This document shows, piece by piece, positions 28,952 to 36,847 of a DNA stretch of 64,000 nt. This DNA comes from Cupriavidus pauculus (GTDB lineage: Bacteria; Pseudomonadota; Gammaproteobacteria; Burkholderiales; Burkholderiaceae). A program made the translations under genes and the position numbers. Under the pieces are notes generated by a model. That model saw only the letters and a list, made by a program, of their open reading frames with translations, was not told the DNA's origin and searched no databases. The stretch is taken from the NCBI RefSeq assembly GCF_008801835.1, contig NZ_VZOW01000002.1, forward strand, positions 310,001 to 374,000, read 5' to 3'. Every line of letters starts with the position of its first letter. The stretch's first letter is position 1.

Positions 28952-29137
28952 GACAACGACTTAATGGGGGTATACCCGAGGCCGCGTGGGAATTGCGTCG
29001 ATCCCCGCGACACCCTACCCTGCGAGGCGTCCGGCGTGTCGTCGCAAACCCCCGCCGCCGCGTTTGCCTGTGTGGCGCCGCGCGCGCCGCGCACCGCCTC
29101 TCGTCCCACCGCACCTTACCCGTCCGACGCCATCGTC

Positions 29138-31456
29138 ATGTCAAGTCTCGCCATCGGGCAGCGCCGCATCGCGTCGCGCTGTCTTGCCATGTTTTGCCTT
29201 CTGCTCGCGCTGGTCGCGATGCGGCAGGCCCACGCGCAGGATCCGGCCAGCCCGCAAGCGGCGCGGGCCGCACCCGACGGCGTCCGACCGCGGGTCTGCG
29301 TGGTGCTGTCCGGCGGCGGCGCGCGCGGCTATGCGCATATTGGCGTGCTCAAGGCGCTTGAGCGCATGCGCGTGCCGGTCGACTGCATTGCCGCCACCAG
29401 CATGGGCGCCGTGGTAGGCGGGCTGTACGCCAGCGGGATGTCAGCCGATGAACTCGACGCGCGGCTGTCGCGCACCAATCTGAGCGACATCGTGTTCGAC
29501 CGCAACGAGCGCGCGCAGCTGCCGCAGGCGCTGCGCGAAGATGACTTCCAGTATCCGATCGGCATCTCCGCCGGCATCGGCGACGGCCGCGTCAAGCTGC
29601 CGGTGGGCCTGGTGCAGGGCAACAAGCTGTTTACGCTGCTGCAGGACTGGACCGCCGCCTGGCCCGGCGATGTCGATTTCAACACGCTGCCCATCCCGTT
29701 CCGGACCATCGCCACCGACCTGGGCACCGGCGCGCCAGTGGTGCTCAGCCGTGGTTCGCTGCCGCGCGCGATCCGCGCCAGCGTGGCCGTGCCCGGCCTG
29801 TTCGCGCCGTTCAGGCTCGATGGCCATACGCTGGTCGATGGGGGCCTGGTCAGCAACCTGCCAGTGCAGATGGCGCGCGACATGGGCGCCGAGGTGATCA
29901 TCGCGGTCAACGTCGCCACGCCGCTGGATGATCCTGCCACGCTCGATTCGCCCGCGGCCGTCACGCAGCAAATGGTGACGATCCTGACCAACCAGAACGT
30001 GGCGCAGCAGAAGGCGCTGCTCGGCGCGCGCGACATCCTGCTGGAACCGGACCTGGGCACGCTGTCGTTTGCCGATTTCTCGCACGCCAAGGACAGCGTG
30101 CAGCGCGGCTACGACGCCGCGCAGGCCATGGCGCCAAGGCTGGCCGCGCTGGCGCTGCCGCGCGAAGCGTGGGACAACTACCTGACCGCGCGTGCCACCC
30201 ATGTTGCCGCCAACGACCCGCGTCATATCGACGCGATCGAGGTCCACACGTCGGGCCGCATCCCGGCGTCCTATGTGAAACAGTACCTGCGCGCGCGCGA
30301 AGGCGACCGCTACGACACCGCCGCGATCAATCACGATCTGACGCAGCTGGCCACCAGCGGCGATTTCGAGAGCGTGACGCAGGACGCGGTGACCGAGAAC
30401 GGACGCACCGTGCTCAAGGTGGACGCCCAGGAAAAATCGTGGGGACCGCAATTCCTGCTGTTCGGCTTCGGTATGTCCACCACCTTCGACGGCAAGGGCG
30501 CGTTCAACCTGCAACTAGGCCACCGCTATCCGTGGCTGACCCAAAGCGGGCTGGAATGGCGCAACGATATCGTGCTGGGCAGCAACCAGGCGAAGTGGCA
30601 TACCGAACTGCGCCAGCCGGTGTTCGACCGCCTGGGCTTCTATGTGGCGCCGTATCTCGAATATGGCCGCAAGCATGTCGACATCTATCCGGACAACAGC
30701 CGCGACCGCAACGCCACGCCGGTGACCGCCGTGCGCGTCGACACGGCGATAGCCGGCCTTGACCTCGGCATGCCGCTGGGGCGCCTCGGAGATTTCCGGC
30801 TTGGCGCGAATTACCAGCAGGTGCGCTACCGCTCCGATTACCTGCTGACCAACGCACGCGGCGGCCAGTTCAACAACAGCTACGTGCGGCAGCCGGTGGT
30901 ACGCGCCCAGTTGACCATCGACCAGCTCGACGATCCGCTCTACCCGCGCAAGGGCTACTACCTGTTTGCGGTGAACCAGTTTTCGTTCGGCGGCGCGGAC
31001 AACACCTATGACGATGTGCACGCCAAGGCGTTGTGGGCCGGCAGTGTCGGGCGGCATACGCTCAATATCGCCGCCGAAGGCGCGATGACCTACAACGACC
31101 ATCGCACCGACCGCAGCGTCAGCGGCGGACTGGGTTTCACGCTGGGTGGATTCCAGCGGCTGTCGGCGTACGCGCCGGACCAGTTCTCGGGCAACTATCT
31201 GCTGTACGGTCGCCTGACCTACCTGAACGAGCTGCGCGAATTCGTGCTGCCCGGCCTGCGCACCACGGTCTTTGGATCGAGCCTCGAAGTCGGCGATGTC
31301 TGGCTGACGCGCCGCAACTTCGGCAGCGGCCCGTACAAGTCGAGCGCCAGCGTGTTCATCGGCGGCAACAGCGTGATCGGGCCGCTCTACTTCGGCTTTG
31401 CGGCGGCGCCGGCCGGTGTGTGGAACGTCTATCTGCAGTTGGGCCGCGTGTTCTAG
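29138..31456 (+). CDS. PlpD-like patatin phospholipase fused to POTRA and outer-membrane barrel (type Vd)
   Basis: 772 residues from the ATG at 29138, which opens a signal peptide ending MRQAHA; the frame stays open upstream into the groES promoter, so earlier starts are unlikely. The patatin domain runs from about 57 to 300 with LSGGGARGYAHIG (oxyanion hole), the nucleophile Ser88 in AATSMGAVVGG, and Asp234 in LVDGGLVSNLPV. A POTRA-like segment follows (about 360-430) and then a 16-strand-type barrel ending in Phe (LQLGRVF). The elbow reads A-x-S-x-G rather than G-x-S-x-G. It likely exports or displays its own lipase at the cell surface, as PlpD/FplA do. Confidence 0.88.
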   Translation: MSSLAIGQRRIASRCLAMFCLLLALVAMRQAHAQDPASPQAARAAPDGVRPRVCVVLSGGGARGYAHIGVLKALERMRVPVDCIAATSMGAVVGGLYASGMSADELDARLSRTNLSDIVFDRNERAQLPQALREDDFQYPIGISAGIGDGRVKLPVGLVQGNKLFTLLQDWTAAWPGDVDFNTLPIPFRTIATDLGTGAPVVLSRGSLPRAIRASVAVPGLFAPFRLDGHTLVDGGLVSNLPVQMARDMGAEVIIAVNVATPLDDPATLDSPAAVTQQMVTILTNQNVAQQKALLGARDILLEPDLGTLSFADFSHAKDSVQRGYDAAQAMAPRLAALALPREAWDNYLTARATHVAANDPRHIDAIEVHTSGRIPASYVKQYLRAREGDRYDTAAINHDLTQLATSGDFESVTQDAVTENGRTVLKVDAQEKSWGPQFLLFGFGMSTTFDGKGAFNLQLGHRYPWLTQSGLEWRNDIVLGSNQAKWHTELRQPVFDRLGFYVAPYLEYGRKHVDIYPDNSRDRNATPVTAVRVDTAIAGLDLGMPLGRLGDFRLGANYQQVRYRSDYLLTNARGGQFNNSYVRQPVVRAQLTIDQLDDPLYPRKGYYLFAVNQFSFGGADNTYDDVHAKALWAGSVGRHTLNIAAEGAMTYNDHRTDRSVSGGLGFTLGGFQRLSAYAPDQFSGNYLLYGRLTYLNELREFVLPGLRTTVFGSSLEVGDVWLTRRNFGSGPYKSSASVFIGGNSVIGPLYFGFAAAPAGVWNVYLQLGRVF

Positions 31457-31582
31457 GTCGTCGCGGCAGCCGGTGTATCGGCGGGGAATCGGCCATGCGA
31501 TTCGGGCGAGTCGGGCGATTCGGCGGCATAGCACGCGATGCGCCGGCCGGCGGCCGGACCCGCCGTCGAACCCTCCGACGGC

Positions 31583-32797
31583 TTAGCCCGGCAGCGCCTC
31601 GGCGCTGGCCTCGGACATGGCCGAGCGGTATTGCACCGCGCCGATGCGGCCGTTGCGCAGCCGCAATGTCTGCGTGCCGTGGCCCTGCATCGGCACGCCG
31701 TCTAGCAGGTACGACACGGCGATATCGACTTCCACGATCTGCCCGTCGATGCGCGGCGCGCCCGCCACGTCGATGCGCACCGTGTCGCCGCTCAGTTGGG
31801 CAATCCGCTGGAACAGGCCGATCACGGCATCGCGGCCGTTGTATTCGCCGGCCAGTGGATGATTGCCGAGGTGTGTCCAGACGATGTCCGGATCGAGTTG
31901 CGAGTACAGCGTTTCGAAATGGCGCGTGGTCAGCGCCGCGAGGTAATCGTGCACCAGTGCCGCCACCGCTTCGGCCGACATCGGCGCTTCGACCGCGCGG
32001 CGCGCGCGCATGCGGCCCGCCGATGCGTCGAGGCCGAGAAAGTCGAGCACGCTGGCCATGACCTGCTCCCGATCGTTGTCGACGCAGATCATGTGGTAGC
32101 TGTTCTCGACGATCACGCCCGTGGCCTGCGGCACGTTGGTCAGCAGGAAATCGGCCGAACGCGTCGAGGTCAGTTCGTCCTCGCGCGCATGCACCACCAG
32201 CGTCGGGGACGGCACGCGCCGCGCGCCGTCGAGCACCCAGCGGCGCAGCCGGTCGACCTGGCGGATGCAGGTGAGCGGCACCCAGCGATAGTGGAAATTG
32301 TCGCCGCGCTCGAACTTGGCCTTGACCACGGCGCGCACCAGATCGCTCTTGATGCCGAACGGCTCGTTTTCCTCCACCCGGATGCGCGCCGGCAGCAGCG
32401 GCAGGCGATAGACCACATGGCGCAGCCAGCGGTACGGCGGCGTGGACCAGCCGTCGATATAGACCGGCGTCGACAGGGCCACCAGCCGCCCCTTGCGATG
32501 CTGGCGACGTTCGCACAACGCCACGGCCAGCAGCGCGCCCATGCACATGCCGATCACGTGGAAGGTTTCGTACTGGTCCACCAGCGCGTCATACGCTTCG
32601 GCAACCGTCGCCATCCATTGCTCGGCCCGCACGGAAAGAAGATCCGCGGGCGTGCCGCCGTGGCCGGGCAGCGTCACCGCGTGCGTTTCCACGCCCGCGC
32701 GCCGCAGCACCTTGTGCATCGGCCCGAGGTCGTACTGTGTGCCGCCAAGACCGTGGATCAGCAGGGCTCCGGTACGCGGAGCCGGGTCGATCGTCAT
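31583..32797 (-). CDS. Alpha/beta hydrolase with Cys nucleophile fused to SnoaL-like domain
   Basis: A 404-residue two-domain protein without signal peptide. Residues 1-265 are an Est30/carboxylesterase-like hydrolase with LIHGLGGTQYDLGP and a triad of Cys85 (VIGMCMGALL, where Ser is usual), Asp207 (REDELTS) and His235 (NSYHMICVD). Residues 272-395 form a SnoaL/NTF2-like domain (AVAALVHDYLAALTTRHFETLY, GEYNGRDAVIGLFQRIAQL). A cysteine nucleophile occurs in dienelactone hydrolases, so the enzyme may still be active. The start ATG overlaps the stop of the MASE1-PAS gene upstream (ATGA, 4 bases), showing translational coupling. Substrate unknown. Confidence 0.8.
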   Translation of the reverse strand: MTIDPAPRTGALLIHGLGGTQYDLGPMHKVLRRAGVETHAVTLPGHGGTPADLLSVRAEQWMATVAEAYDALVDQYETFHVIGMCMGALLAVALCERRQHRKGRLVALSTPVYIDGWSTPPYRWLRHVVYRLPLLPARIRVEENEPFGIKSDLVRAVVKAKFERGDNFHYRWVPLTCIRQVDRLRRWVLDGARRVPSPTLVVHAREDELTSTRSADFLLTNVPQATGVIVENSYHMICVDNDREQVMASVLDFLGLDASAGRMRARRAVEAPMSAEAVAALVHDYLAALTTRHFETLYSQLDPDIVWTHLGNHPLAGEYNGRDAVIGLFQRIAQLSGDTVRIDVAGAPRIDGQIVEVDIAVSYLLDGVPMQGHGTQTLRLRNGRIGAVQYRSAMSEASAEALPG

Positions 32798-34083
32798 GCC
32801 GCGCGCCGTCCCTCGGTGTCATGCGAGGACGCGATGCGCCAGGCGCCGGCAATCAGCGCCACCGAATCATCCCCATCGAGCAGCGGGCCGCTCATGTCGA
32901 CCACCGTCGTCACGGCCCCGGCCGGCAGCATCAGCCTGAAGGTCAGGTCGCCGCGCGCCTCGCCGTCGCTTTCGCGCAGCCAGCGGCGGCGCACCTCGGC
33001 GCGATCGTCCGGATGCACGCGCGCCAGTACGTCGTCGAGCGTGGCCAGCGACGCTTCGGCCAGGCCAAACGCGCGTTCGACACTGCCGCTCCAGCGCAGC
33101 CGTCCGCTATGCGGATCGAGGTTGTAGACCAGTTGCCCGCTGGCAGCCAGCGCCAGCTCGACGTCGTTCTGGCGGCTGGCAGCCTGCTCGTGCAATTGCT
33201 GGCGCGCCGTGCTCAGCGTGCTGATCAACAGCGTCAGCAAGGCCGCGACGGCCAGGTACAACTGCGCCACCAGCAGCGAATAGCCGTGATAGACGGCCGT
33301 GTCGGCAAACGGGCCGTCGCCCTGCGCGGTGTTGACGAGCACCAGTGCCGACAGCAGCGCCACGGCGATCGATCCGCCCCGTCCGCCCAGCAGCAGCGCA
33401 ACGATGGCCGTGAAAAACAGCGGGATATAAGTCAGCGCGTACGACACATCGAGCGACAATCGCACCACGCGCGTACCGTCGAACACGACCGCCGCGGTGA
33501 CCAGCACGGCAAGCAGCGCGGCAATGCCGAACACGAATTCGCCGCTGCGGCGCCCGCCCGAGCGTGCGGCACTGAAGCGCGCCCATCCGGCCAAGACCGG
33601 CGTGACGATCAGCACGCCAACGAAGTCGGCCGCCGCCCACACCTTGGCGGTGGGCCAGAACGGCACGTCCATGAACAGCCAGAACCAGCCCGCGCCGAAG
33701 ACCGCGCCGCCGACGCTGCTGACCACGCCCGCCAGCAGCAGTCCGCGCAGGAACGCCAGCCCTTCGAGCGAAAACTGCATCATGTGGACCAGCGCCACGG
33801 CCAGCGCCGCAAAGCCGATCTCGTCCAGCGAAAACAACAGCATGCGGAACGCGTCGCGCCCTTCCACCACGCCCAGCAGCATCTGCGCGGCCAGAAATGC
33901 CAGACCCAGCCCCACCCAGCGGCGCGCCGGCGCCAGCATGAAGGCTGCCACCGACACACCGGCAGGCAGCCAGATATAGCCGGTGGCGGCAAATGGCCCG
34001 TTGATCTTGTGCGATGCGTAGCCGAAAACGAAATACAGGACCGCCCACAACGGCAGCGTGACGATCCGGTTCGATAGATTCAC
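32794..34083 (-). CDS. MASE1-PAS membrane sensor without output domain
   Basis: 429 residues from a GTG at 34083, chosen because AGGAATCCAACT precedes it; an in-frame ATG at 34137 would add 18 unlikely residues. The first 300 residues form a MASE1 sensory membrane domain of 8-10 helices (SHKINGPFAATGYIWLPAGV, GWFWLFMDVPFWPTAKVW, YIPLFFTAIVALLLG). A PAS domain follows at about 305-420 (DVELALAASGQLVYNLDP, ARVHPDDRAEV). There is no kinase, GGDEF or EAL part, unlike most MASE1 proteins. It is coupled to the downstream hydrolase by a 4-base overlap. It may signal through a protein partner or be a truncated sensor. Confidence 0.8.
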   Translation of the reverse strand: MNLSNRIVTLPLWAVLYFVFGYASHKINGPFAATGYIWLPAGVSVAAFMLAPARRWVGLGLAFLAAQMLLGVVEGRDAFRMLLFSLDEIGFAALAVALVHMMQFSLEGLAFLRGLLLAGVVSSVGGAVFGAGWFWLFMDVPFWPTAKVWAAADFVGVLIVTPVLAGWARFSAARSGGRRSGEFVFGIAALLAVLVTAAVVFDGTRVVRLSLDVSYALTYIPLFFTAIVALLLGGRGGSIAVALLSALVLVNTAQGDGPFADTAVYHGYSLLVAQLYLAVAALLTLLISTLSTARQQLHEQAASRQNDVELALAASGQLVYNLDPHSGRLRWSGSVERAFGLAEASLATLDDVLARVHPDDRAEVRRRWLRESDGEARGDLTFRLMLPAGAVTTVVDMSGPLLDGDDSVALIAGAWRIASSHDTEGRRAA

Positions 34084-34150
34084 AGTTGGATTCCTGGGTG
34101 CAAGGCAAGGTACGGCGCACGCAGGCGCCGCCCTCAATGAACGGGAAATG

Positions 34151-34183
34151 CGGCCCGTCAGTTGACCGGGACGGGCCGTTTTT
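34151..34183 (+). terminator. Strong hairpin with T-run facing the plus strand
   Basis: Stem CGGCCCGTC / GACGGGCCG with a ten-base loop, then five T on the plus strand. Genes on both sides run on the minus strand, for which the following bases (CATTTCCC) are a poor T-tract. It may block antisense transcription, or work weakly for the winged-helix gene that ends at 34202. Confidence 0.65.
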
Positions 34184-34201
34184 GCGCAGAAGAAAGCACA
34201 A

Positions 34202-34486
34202 TCAGTTCAAGCCGCTGCGATCGACGTACTCGAGCGCCTCGCGCACGGCCCGACGCGCCTTGAGCACGTAGCAGACCTGGCGGTCCCGGATCACCAGCGA
34301 CAGGACGTCGGCCTGCACCATTTCCTGAAAGAAATGTGCCGCGCGCCGCACCGTCAACCCGGCGGCGGTCGCCAGGGCGATGGCAGGCTGGCCCTCGTCG
34401 CCCGCCTCCAGCAGGGCGCGGCAGATTGCTGCACGGGCCGGCACCGTCAGCAACGCTAGGGTCAGGGTGCTTTCCTGGGTCTCCAT
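34202..34486 (-). CDS. Small winged-helix (ArsR-like) protein
   Basis: A 94-residue protein with GGAGAAGAAC before its ATG. The middle LTVPARAAICRALLEAG...ALATAAGLTVRRAAHFFQEMVQADVLSLV has the helix-turn-helix and wing spacing of ArsR-type regulators, and the C-terminus RDRQVCYVLKARRAV fits the wing. There is one cysteine near the wing (QVCYVL) but no CxC metal site. DNA binding is inferred from fold-like spacing only. It lies between the cupredoxin gene and the MASE1-PAS gene, with 270 bases before it. Confidence 0.6.
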   Translation of the reverse strand: METQESTLTLALLTVPARAAICRALLEAGDEGQPAIALATAAGLTVRRAAHFFQEMVQADVLSLVIRDRQVCYVLKARRAVREALEYVDRSGLN

Positions 34487-34760
34487 GTTCTTCTCCGTCG
34501 ATGGAATTGCCGCGTAGGCATCGATGATGCACCACTACGAGCCATCGCACGTCGGAAATAAGCGCCAATATGCCGGCCGTATCGCGCATACGACGCGCAA
34601 TCACTGCCTGTTGCGTCAGACGATCGATTTACGGCCCGGCATCCTCCCCGGCCGCCGCCGCGCGGCGAACGGCCGTTTGCAGGTGCGCCAATCCACGGCA
34701 TGGAGAAGCGCCGGGAACAAAGGGAGGCAAGGCGGCGGCCAGTCTGGCGGCCGGCCAACG
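34487..34760. other. Upstream region of the winged-helix gene, no gene seen
   Basis: 274 bases after the cupredoxin stop. No ribosome site with a convincing frame and no T-run hairpin are seen. It should contain the promoter of the small winged-helix gene. Confidence 0.3.
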
Positions 34761-35144
34761 CTATGCGACGTCGATCGTGCCGCCCATGCTCTCGTGGCCC
34801 GATCCGCAGAAGATGTCGCACAGGAATCCATAGCTGCCGCGCTTGGTGGGCGCGGTCAGCCGCACTTGCACCGCCTTGCCGGGCGGCAGGTCGGCGCGCA
34901 CGTGCATATCGGGCGCGAAAAATCCCATGATCACGTCCTCGGCGGTAATCGCCAGCAGCACGGTTTCGCCGGGCTTCAAGACGATGCGGTCGGGAATGAA
35001 GACAAAACGGCGCGCGCGCATCGCGATCACGCGCGGCGCCGCCGCATCGCCCTGCCGGATCATCGGCACCATCACGGCGGCGGCGATCCAGCGCAGCACC
35101 GTGCGCCGCCCGACCGGCTTGCCGCAAAAAACGGGCGTCGTCAT
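34761..35144 (-). CDS. Exported cupredoxin with CuA-like site
   Basis: A 127-residue protein. The N-terminus GRRTVLRWIAAAVMVPM looks like a twin-arginine or Sec leader. The mature part is a cupredoxin with the CuA ligand set Cys109-x3-Cys113-x3-His117-x2-Met120 (FLCDIFCGSGHESM), as in COX subunit II and N2O reductase. The first ligand position, normally His in a DVTHGF-type motif, is Met73 here (DVIMGFFAP); His81 nearby could substitute. It begins 3 bases after the Tat-phosphoesterase stop and is surely co-transcribed with it. Likely role: periplasmic copper or electron carrier. Confidence 0.8.
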   Translation of the reverse strand: MTTPVFCGKPVGRRTVLRWIAAAVMVPMIRQGDAAAPRVIAMRARRFVFIPDRIVLKPGETVLLAITAEDVIMGFFAPDMHVRADLPPGKAVQVRLTAPTKRGSYGFLCDIFCGSGHESMGGTIDVA

Positions 35145-35146
35145 GG

Positions 35147-36040
35147 TCAGCCCCGTCCGGTGACCGGCTGCTCGGCCAGCCGGAACGCATCCGGTCCCGC
35201 CGCCGGCGTGGCCGCCACCTCGCGCCAACCCAGCCCCTGATAGGGATGCGCGGCGTCCCACGGCACCGGCAGGCGGCGCGGCTGCGATCCGGGCGGCGGC
35301 AGCGGAAACATCAACGACCGCGCGGCGTGATGGGCGATATGTCCGGTCATGCGGTGATGCTCCTGGTGGATATGGCCATAGAACACCGTGACGTTGGAAT
35401 ACGGCATCAGCGTGTCGATCACTTTGGCGCCATCGCGCGTGGCCCAATCCCACTGCGGATACAGGTCGAACAACGGCCGGTGGGTGAACACCACGATCCG
35501 CGCGTCGCGCCGCTGCTTCGACAGATCATCGGCCAACCAGGCCAGTTGCGCTTCGCCCACTTGCCCTGCGGGGTCAGATACGTTGTCCAGCACGATCGCG
35601 TGCAAACCCTTGTGATCGAAGGTGTAGTGCGTGGGCCCGAACAGTTCGCGATACGCCTCGCCGTTGTCCAGGCTGGCGTCGTGCTCGCCAGGCATCAGGT
35701 GCACCGCGCCGGCGCGCAGCGGCGCGATGATGTCGCGGAATTCGCGCATGCGGCGCCGGCGTTCGGCGGCATCGTCGGTAGTGTGGGTCAGGTCGCCCGT
35801 GAACATCACGAAGTCGGGCGGCTGCGGCAGCGCGTTGACGGCGGCGACAGCCTTGGGCAGCGTGCCGCGCGCATCGGGATTGGGCGGCCCTTCGAAGCCC
35901 CAGTGCGCGTCGGACAACTGCACGAACACGAAATCCTCGTCGCGGCCGGCGGCCCAGCCCGGCAAGGCGGAGACGAACACGGCGCCCGCCGCGGCGCCAG
36001 CCAGGCGCATCACATCGCGCCGATTCCAGTTTCGTTGCAT
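35147..36040 (-). CDS. Tat-exported metallophosphoesterase
   Basis: A 297-residue calcineurin-like phosphatase with a twin-arginine leader (NWNRRDVMRLAGAAAGAVFVSALPGWA). Metal motifs are LSDAHWG, TGDLTH, PGEHD, FTHRPLF and GHIHQEHH. The third motif is normally GNHE; here Asn is replaced by Glu (PGEHD), which changes a metal ligand. GGAGGTTTTC precedes the ATG. First gene of a two-gene operon with the cupredoxin, divergent from the ECF sigma gene, with a matching candidate ECF promoter at 36076-36103. Substrate unknown. Confidence 0.85.
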   Translation of the reverse strand: MQRNWNRRDVMRLAGAAAGAVFVSALPGWAAGRDEDFVFVQLSDAHWGFEGPPNPDARGTLPKAVAAVNALPQPPDFVMFTGDLTHTTDDAAERRRRMREFRDIIAPLRAGAVHLMPGEHDASLDNGEAYRELFGPTHYTFDHKGLHAIVLDNVSDPAGQVGEAQLAWLADDLSKQRRDARIVVFTHRPLFDLYPQWDWATRDGAKVIDTLMPYSNVTVFYGHIHQEHHRMTGHIAHHAARSLMFPLPPPGSQPRRLPVPWDAAHPYQGLGWREVAATPAAGPDAFRLAEQPVTGRG

Positions 36041-36075
36041 GAAAACCTCCGTTCATGGCGTGGGTCGTGCCTGTC

Positions 36076-36103
36076 ATACCGGGGCGCGCGCCGTTTTATT
36101 CCC
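36076..36103 (-). promoter_or_regulatory. Candidate ECF-sigma promoter for the phosphoesterase-cupredoxin operon
   Basis: On the minus strand GGGAATA (36103-36097), 12 bases, CCCCGGTA (36084-36077). Counted as GGAATA and GGTA, the spacer is 16 bases, normal for ECF promoters. It is the same sequence pair, at the same spacing, as the plus-strand site at 36138-36164. The expected transcription start is about 30 bases before the phosphoesterase ATG. Confidence 0.65.
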
Positions 36104-36137
36104 TGCGGGTCTACCCCGTTGGCGCGCGGTGCGGCGC

Positions 36138-36164
36138 GGGAATAGAATCGGCGCAGCCCCGGTA
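36138..36164 (+). promoter_or_regulatory. Candidate ECF-sigma autoregulatory promoter
   Basis: GGGAATA (36138-36144), 12 bases, CCCCGGTA (36157-36164), identical in both blocks and spacing to the minus-strand site at 36076-36103. It lies 60 bases before the sigma factor start at 36224. Presence on both sides of a divergent region suggests the sigma factor encoded here reads both. Confidence 0.65.
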
Positions 36165-36183
36165 ATACGAAGGAGATGCACGC

Positions 36184-36222
36184 ATGCCGCAGTGCCCGTT
36201 CGATCCGCTACCGAAGGACTGA
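36184..36222 (+). CDS. Possible 12-codon leader peptide of the ECF sigma gene
   Basis: ATG with AAGGAG eight bases upstream, twelve codons (MPQCPFDPLPKD) and a TGA that ends one base before the TTG start of the sigma factor. The tight spacing suggests translational coupling of sigma synthesis to the leader. It may also be a chance frame; only the geometry supports it. Confidence 0.35.
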   Translation: MPQCPFDPLPKD

Positions 36223-36223
36223 C

Positions 36224-36847
36224 TTGGACGCCGCCAACACGCGCCGCCGTTTCGAATCCCTGGTGCTGCCGCATCTGGACGCCGCCTACAACCTTGCGCG
36301 CTGGCTGTGCGGCAACGCCAGCGATGCGGACGATGTGGTGCAGGAAGCGTTTCTGCGCGCGTTCCGGCTGTTCGGCAGCTTTCGCGGCGACCAACCGCGC
36401 CCGTGGCTGCTGGCGATCGTGCGCAATACGTGGTTCACCACGTGGCAGAAGCGCCGGACGGCGGCGGAAACCGGCTATGACGAAGCCGCGCTCGATGCCT
36501 CGGGCGCGGCCTTGCCGGACTGGCACGGTGCACCGGGCGATCCGGAACAGTGGCTGCTGCGTGAGGAGGACGTGCGGCTGGTGCATGCCGCGCTGGAAAC
36601 CTTGCCGGTGGCCTTTCGCGAGGTGCTGGTGTTGCGCGAACTCGAGGAACTGCACTATCGCGATATCGCACGCGTGGCCGACATTCCGGTCGGCACCGTG
36701 ATGTCGCGCCTGGCGCGCGGGCGGCGCATGCTGGCCGCGGCCGTCGTAGCGCTGCGCGATGGCGCCCCGCCGCAGGCCCGGCCTGCGTCCGCACCATTGC
36801 CGGCATCGGCACAACCGGCAGGAGACACGCGCCATGGATTGCAATGA
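36224..36847 (+). CDS. ECF RNA polymerase sigma factor
   Basis: 207 residues from a TTG at 36224 (AAGGA five bases upstream). An in-frame ATG at 36176 sits directly on a Shine-Dalgarno sequence and is less likely. Region 2: HLDAAYNLARWLCGNASDADDVVQEAFLRAFRLF, with the -10 recognition part RGDQPRPWLLAIVRNTW. Region 4: LETLPVAFREVLVLRELEELHYRDIARVADIPVGTVMSRLARGRRML, the -35 HTH. A Pro/Ala-rich tail follows. It overlaps the anti-sigma gene by 14 bases. Probable targets are the two matching promoters in the divergent region. Signal unknown. Confidence 0.92.
   Translation: MDAANTRRRFESLVLPHLDAAYNLARWLCGNASDADDVVQEAFLRAFRLFGSFRGDQPRPWLLAIVRNTWFTTWQKRRTAAETGYDEAALDASGAALPDWHGAPGDPEQWLLREEDVRLVHAALETLPVAFREVLVLRELEELHYRDIARVADIPVGTVMSRLARGRRMLAAAVVALRDGAPPQARPASAPLPASAQPAGDTRHGLQ

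Noticed and set aside
28937..29137. Longer N-terminus for the PlpD-like protein from 28937
   Set aside because: It would start within the groESL promoter and place about 67 Arg/Pro-rich residues before a good signal peptide.
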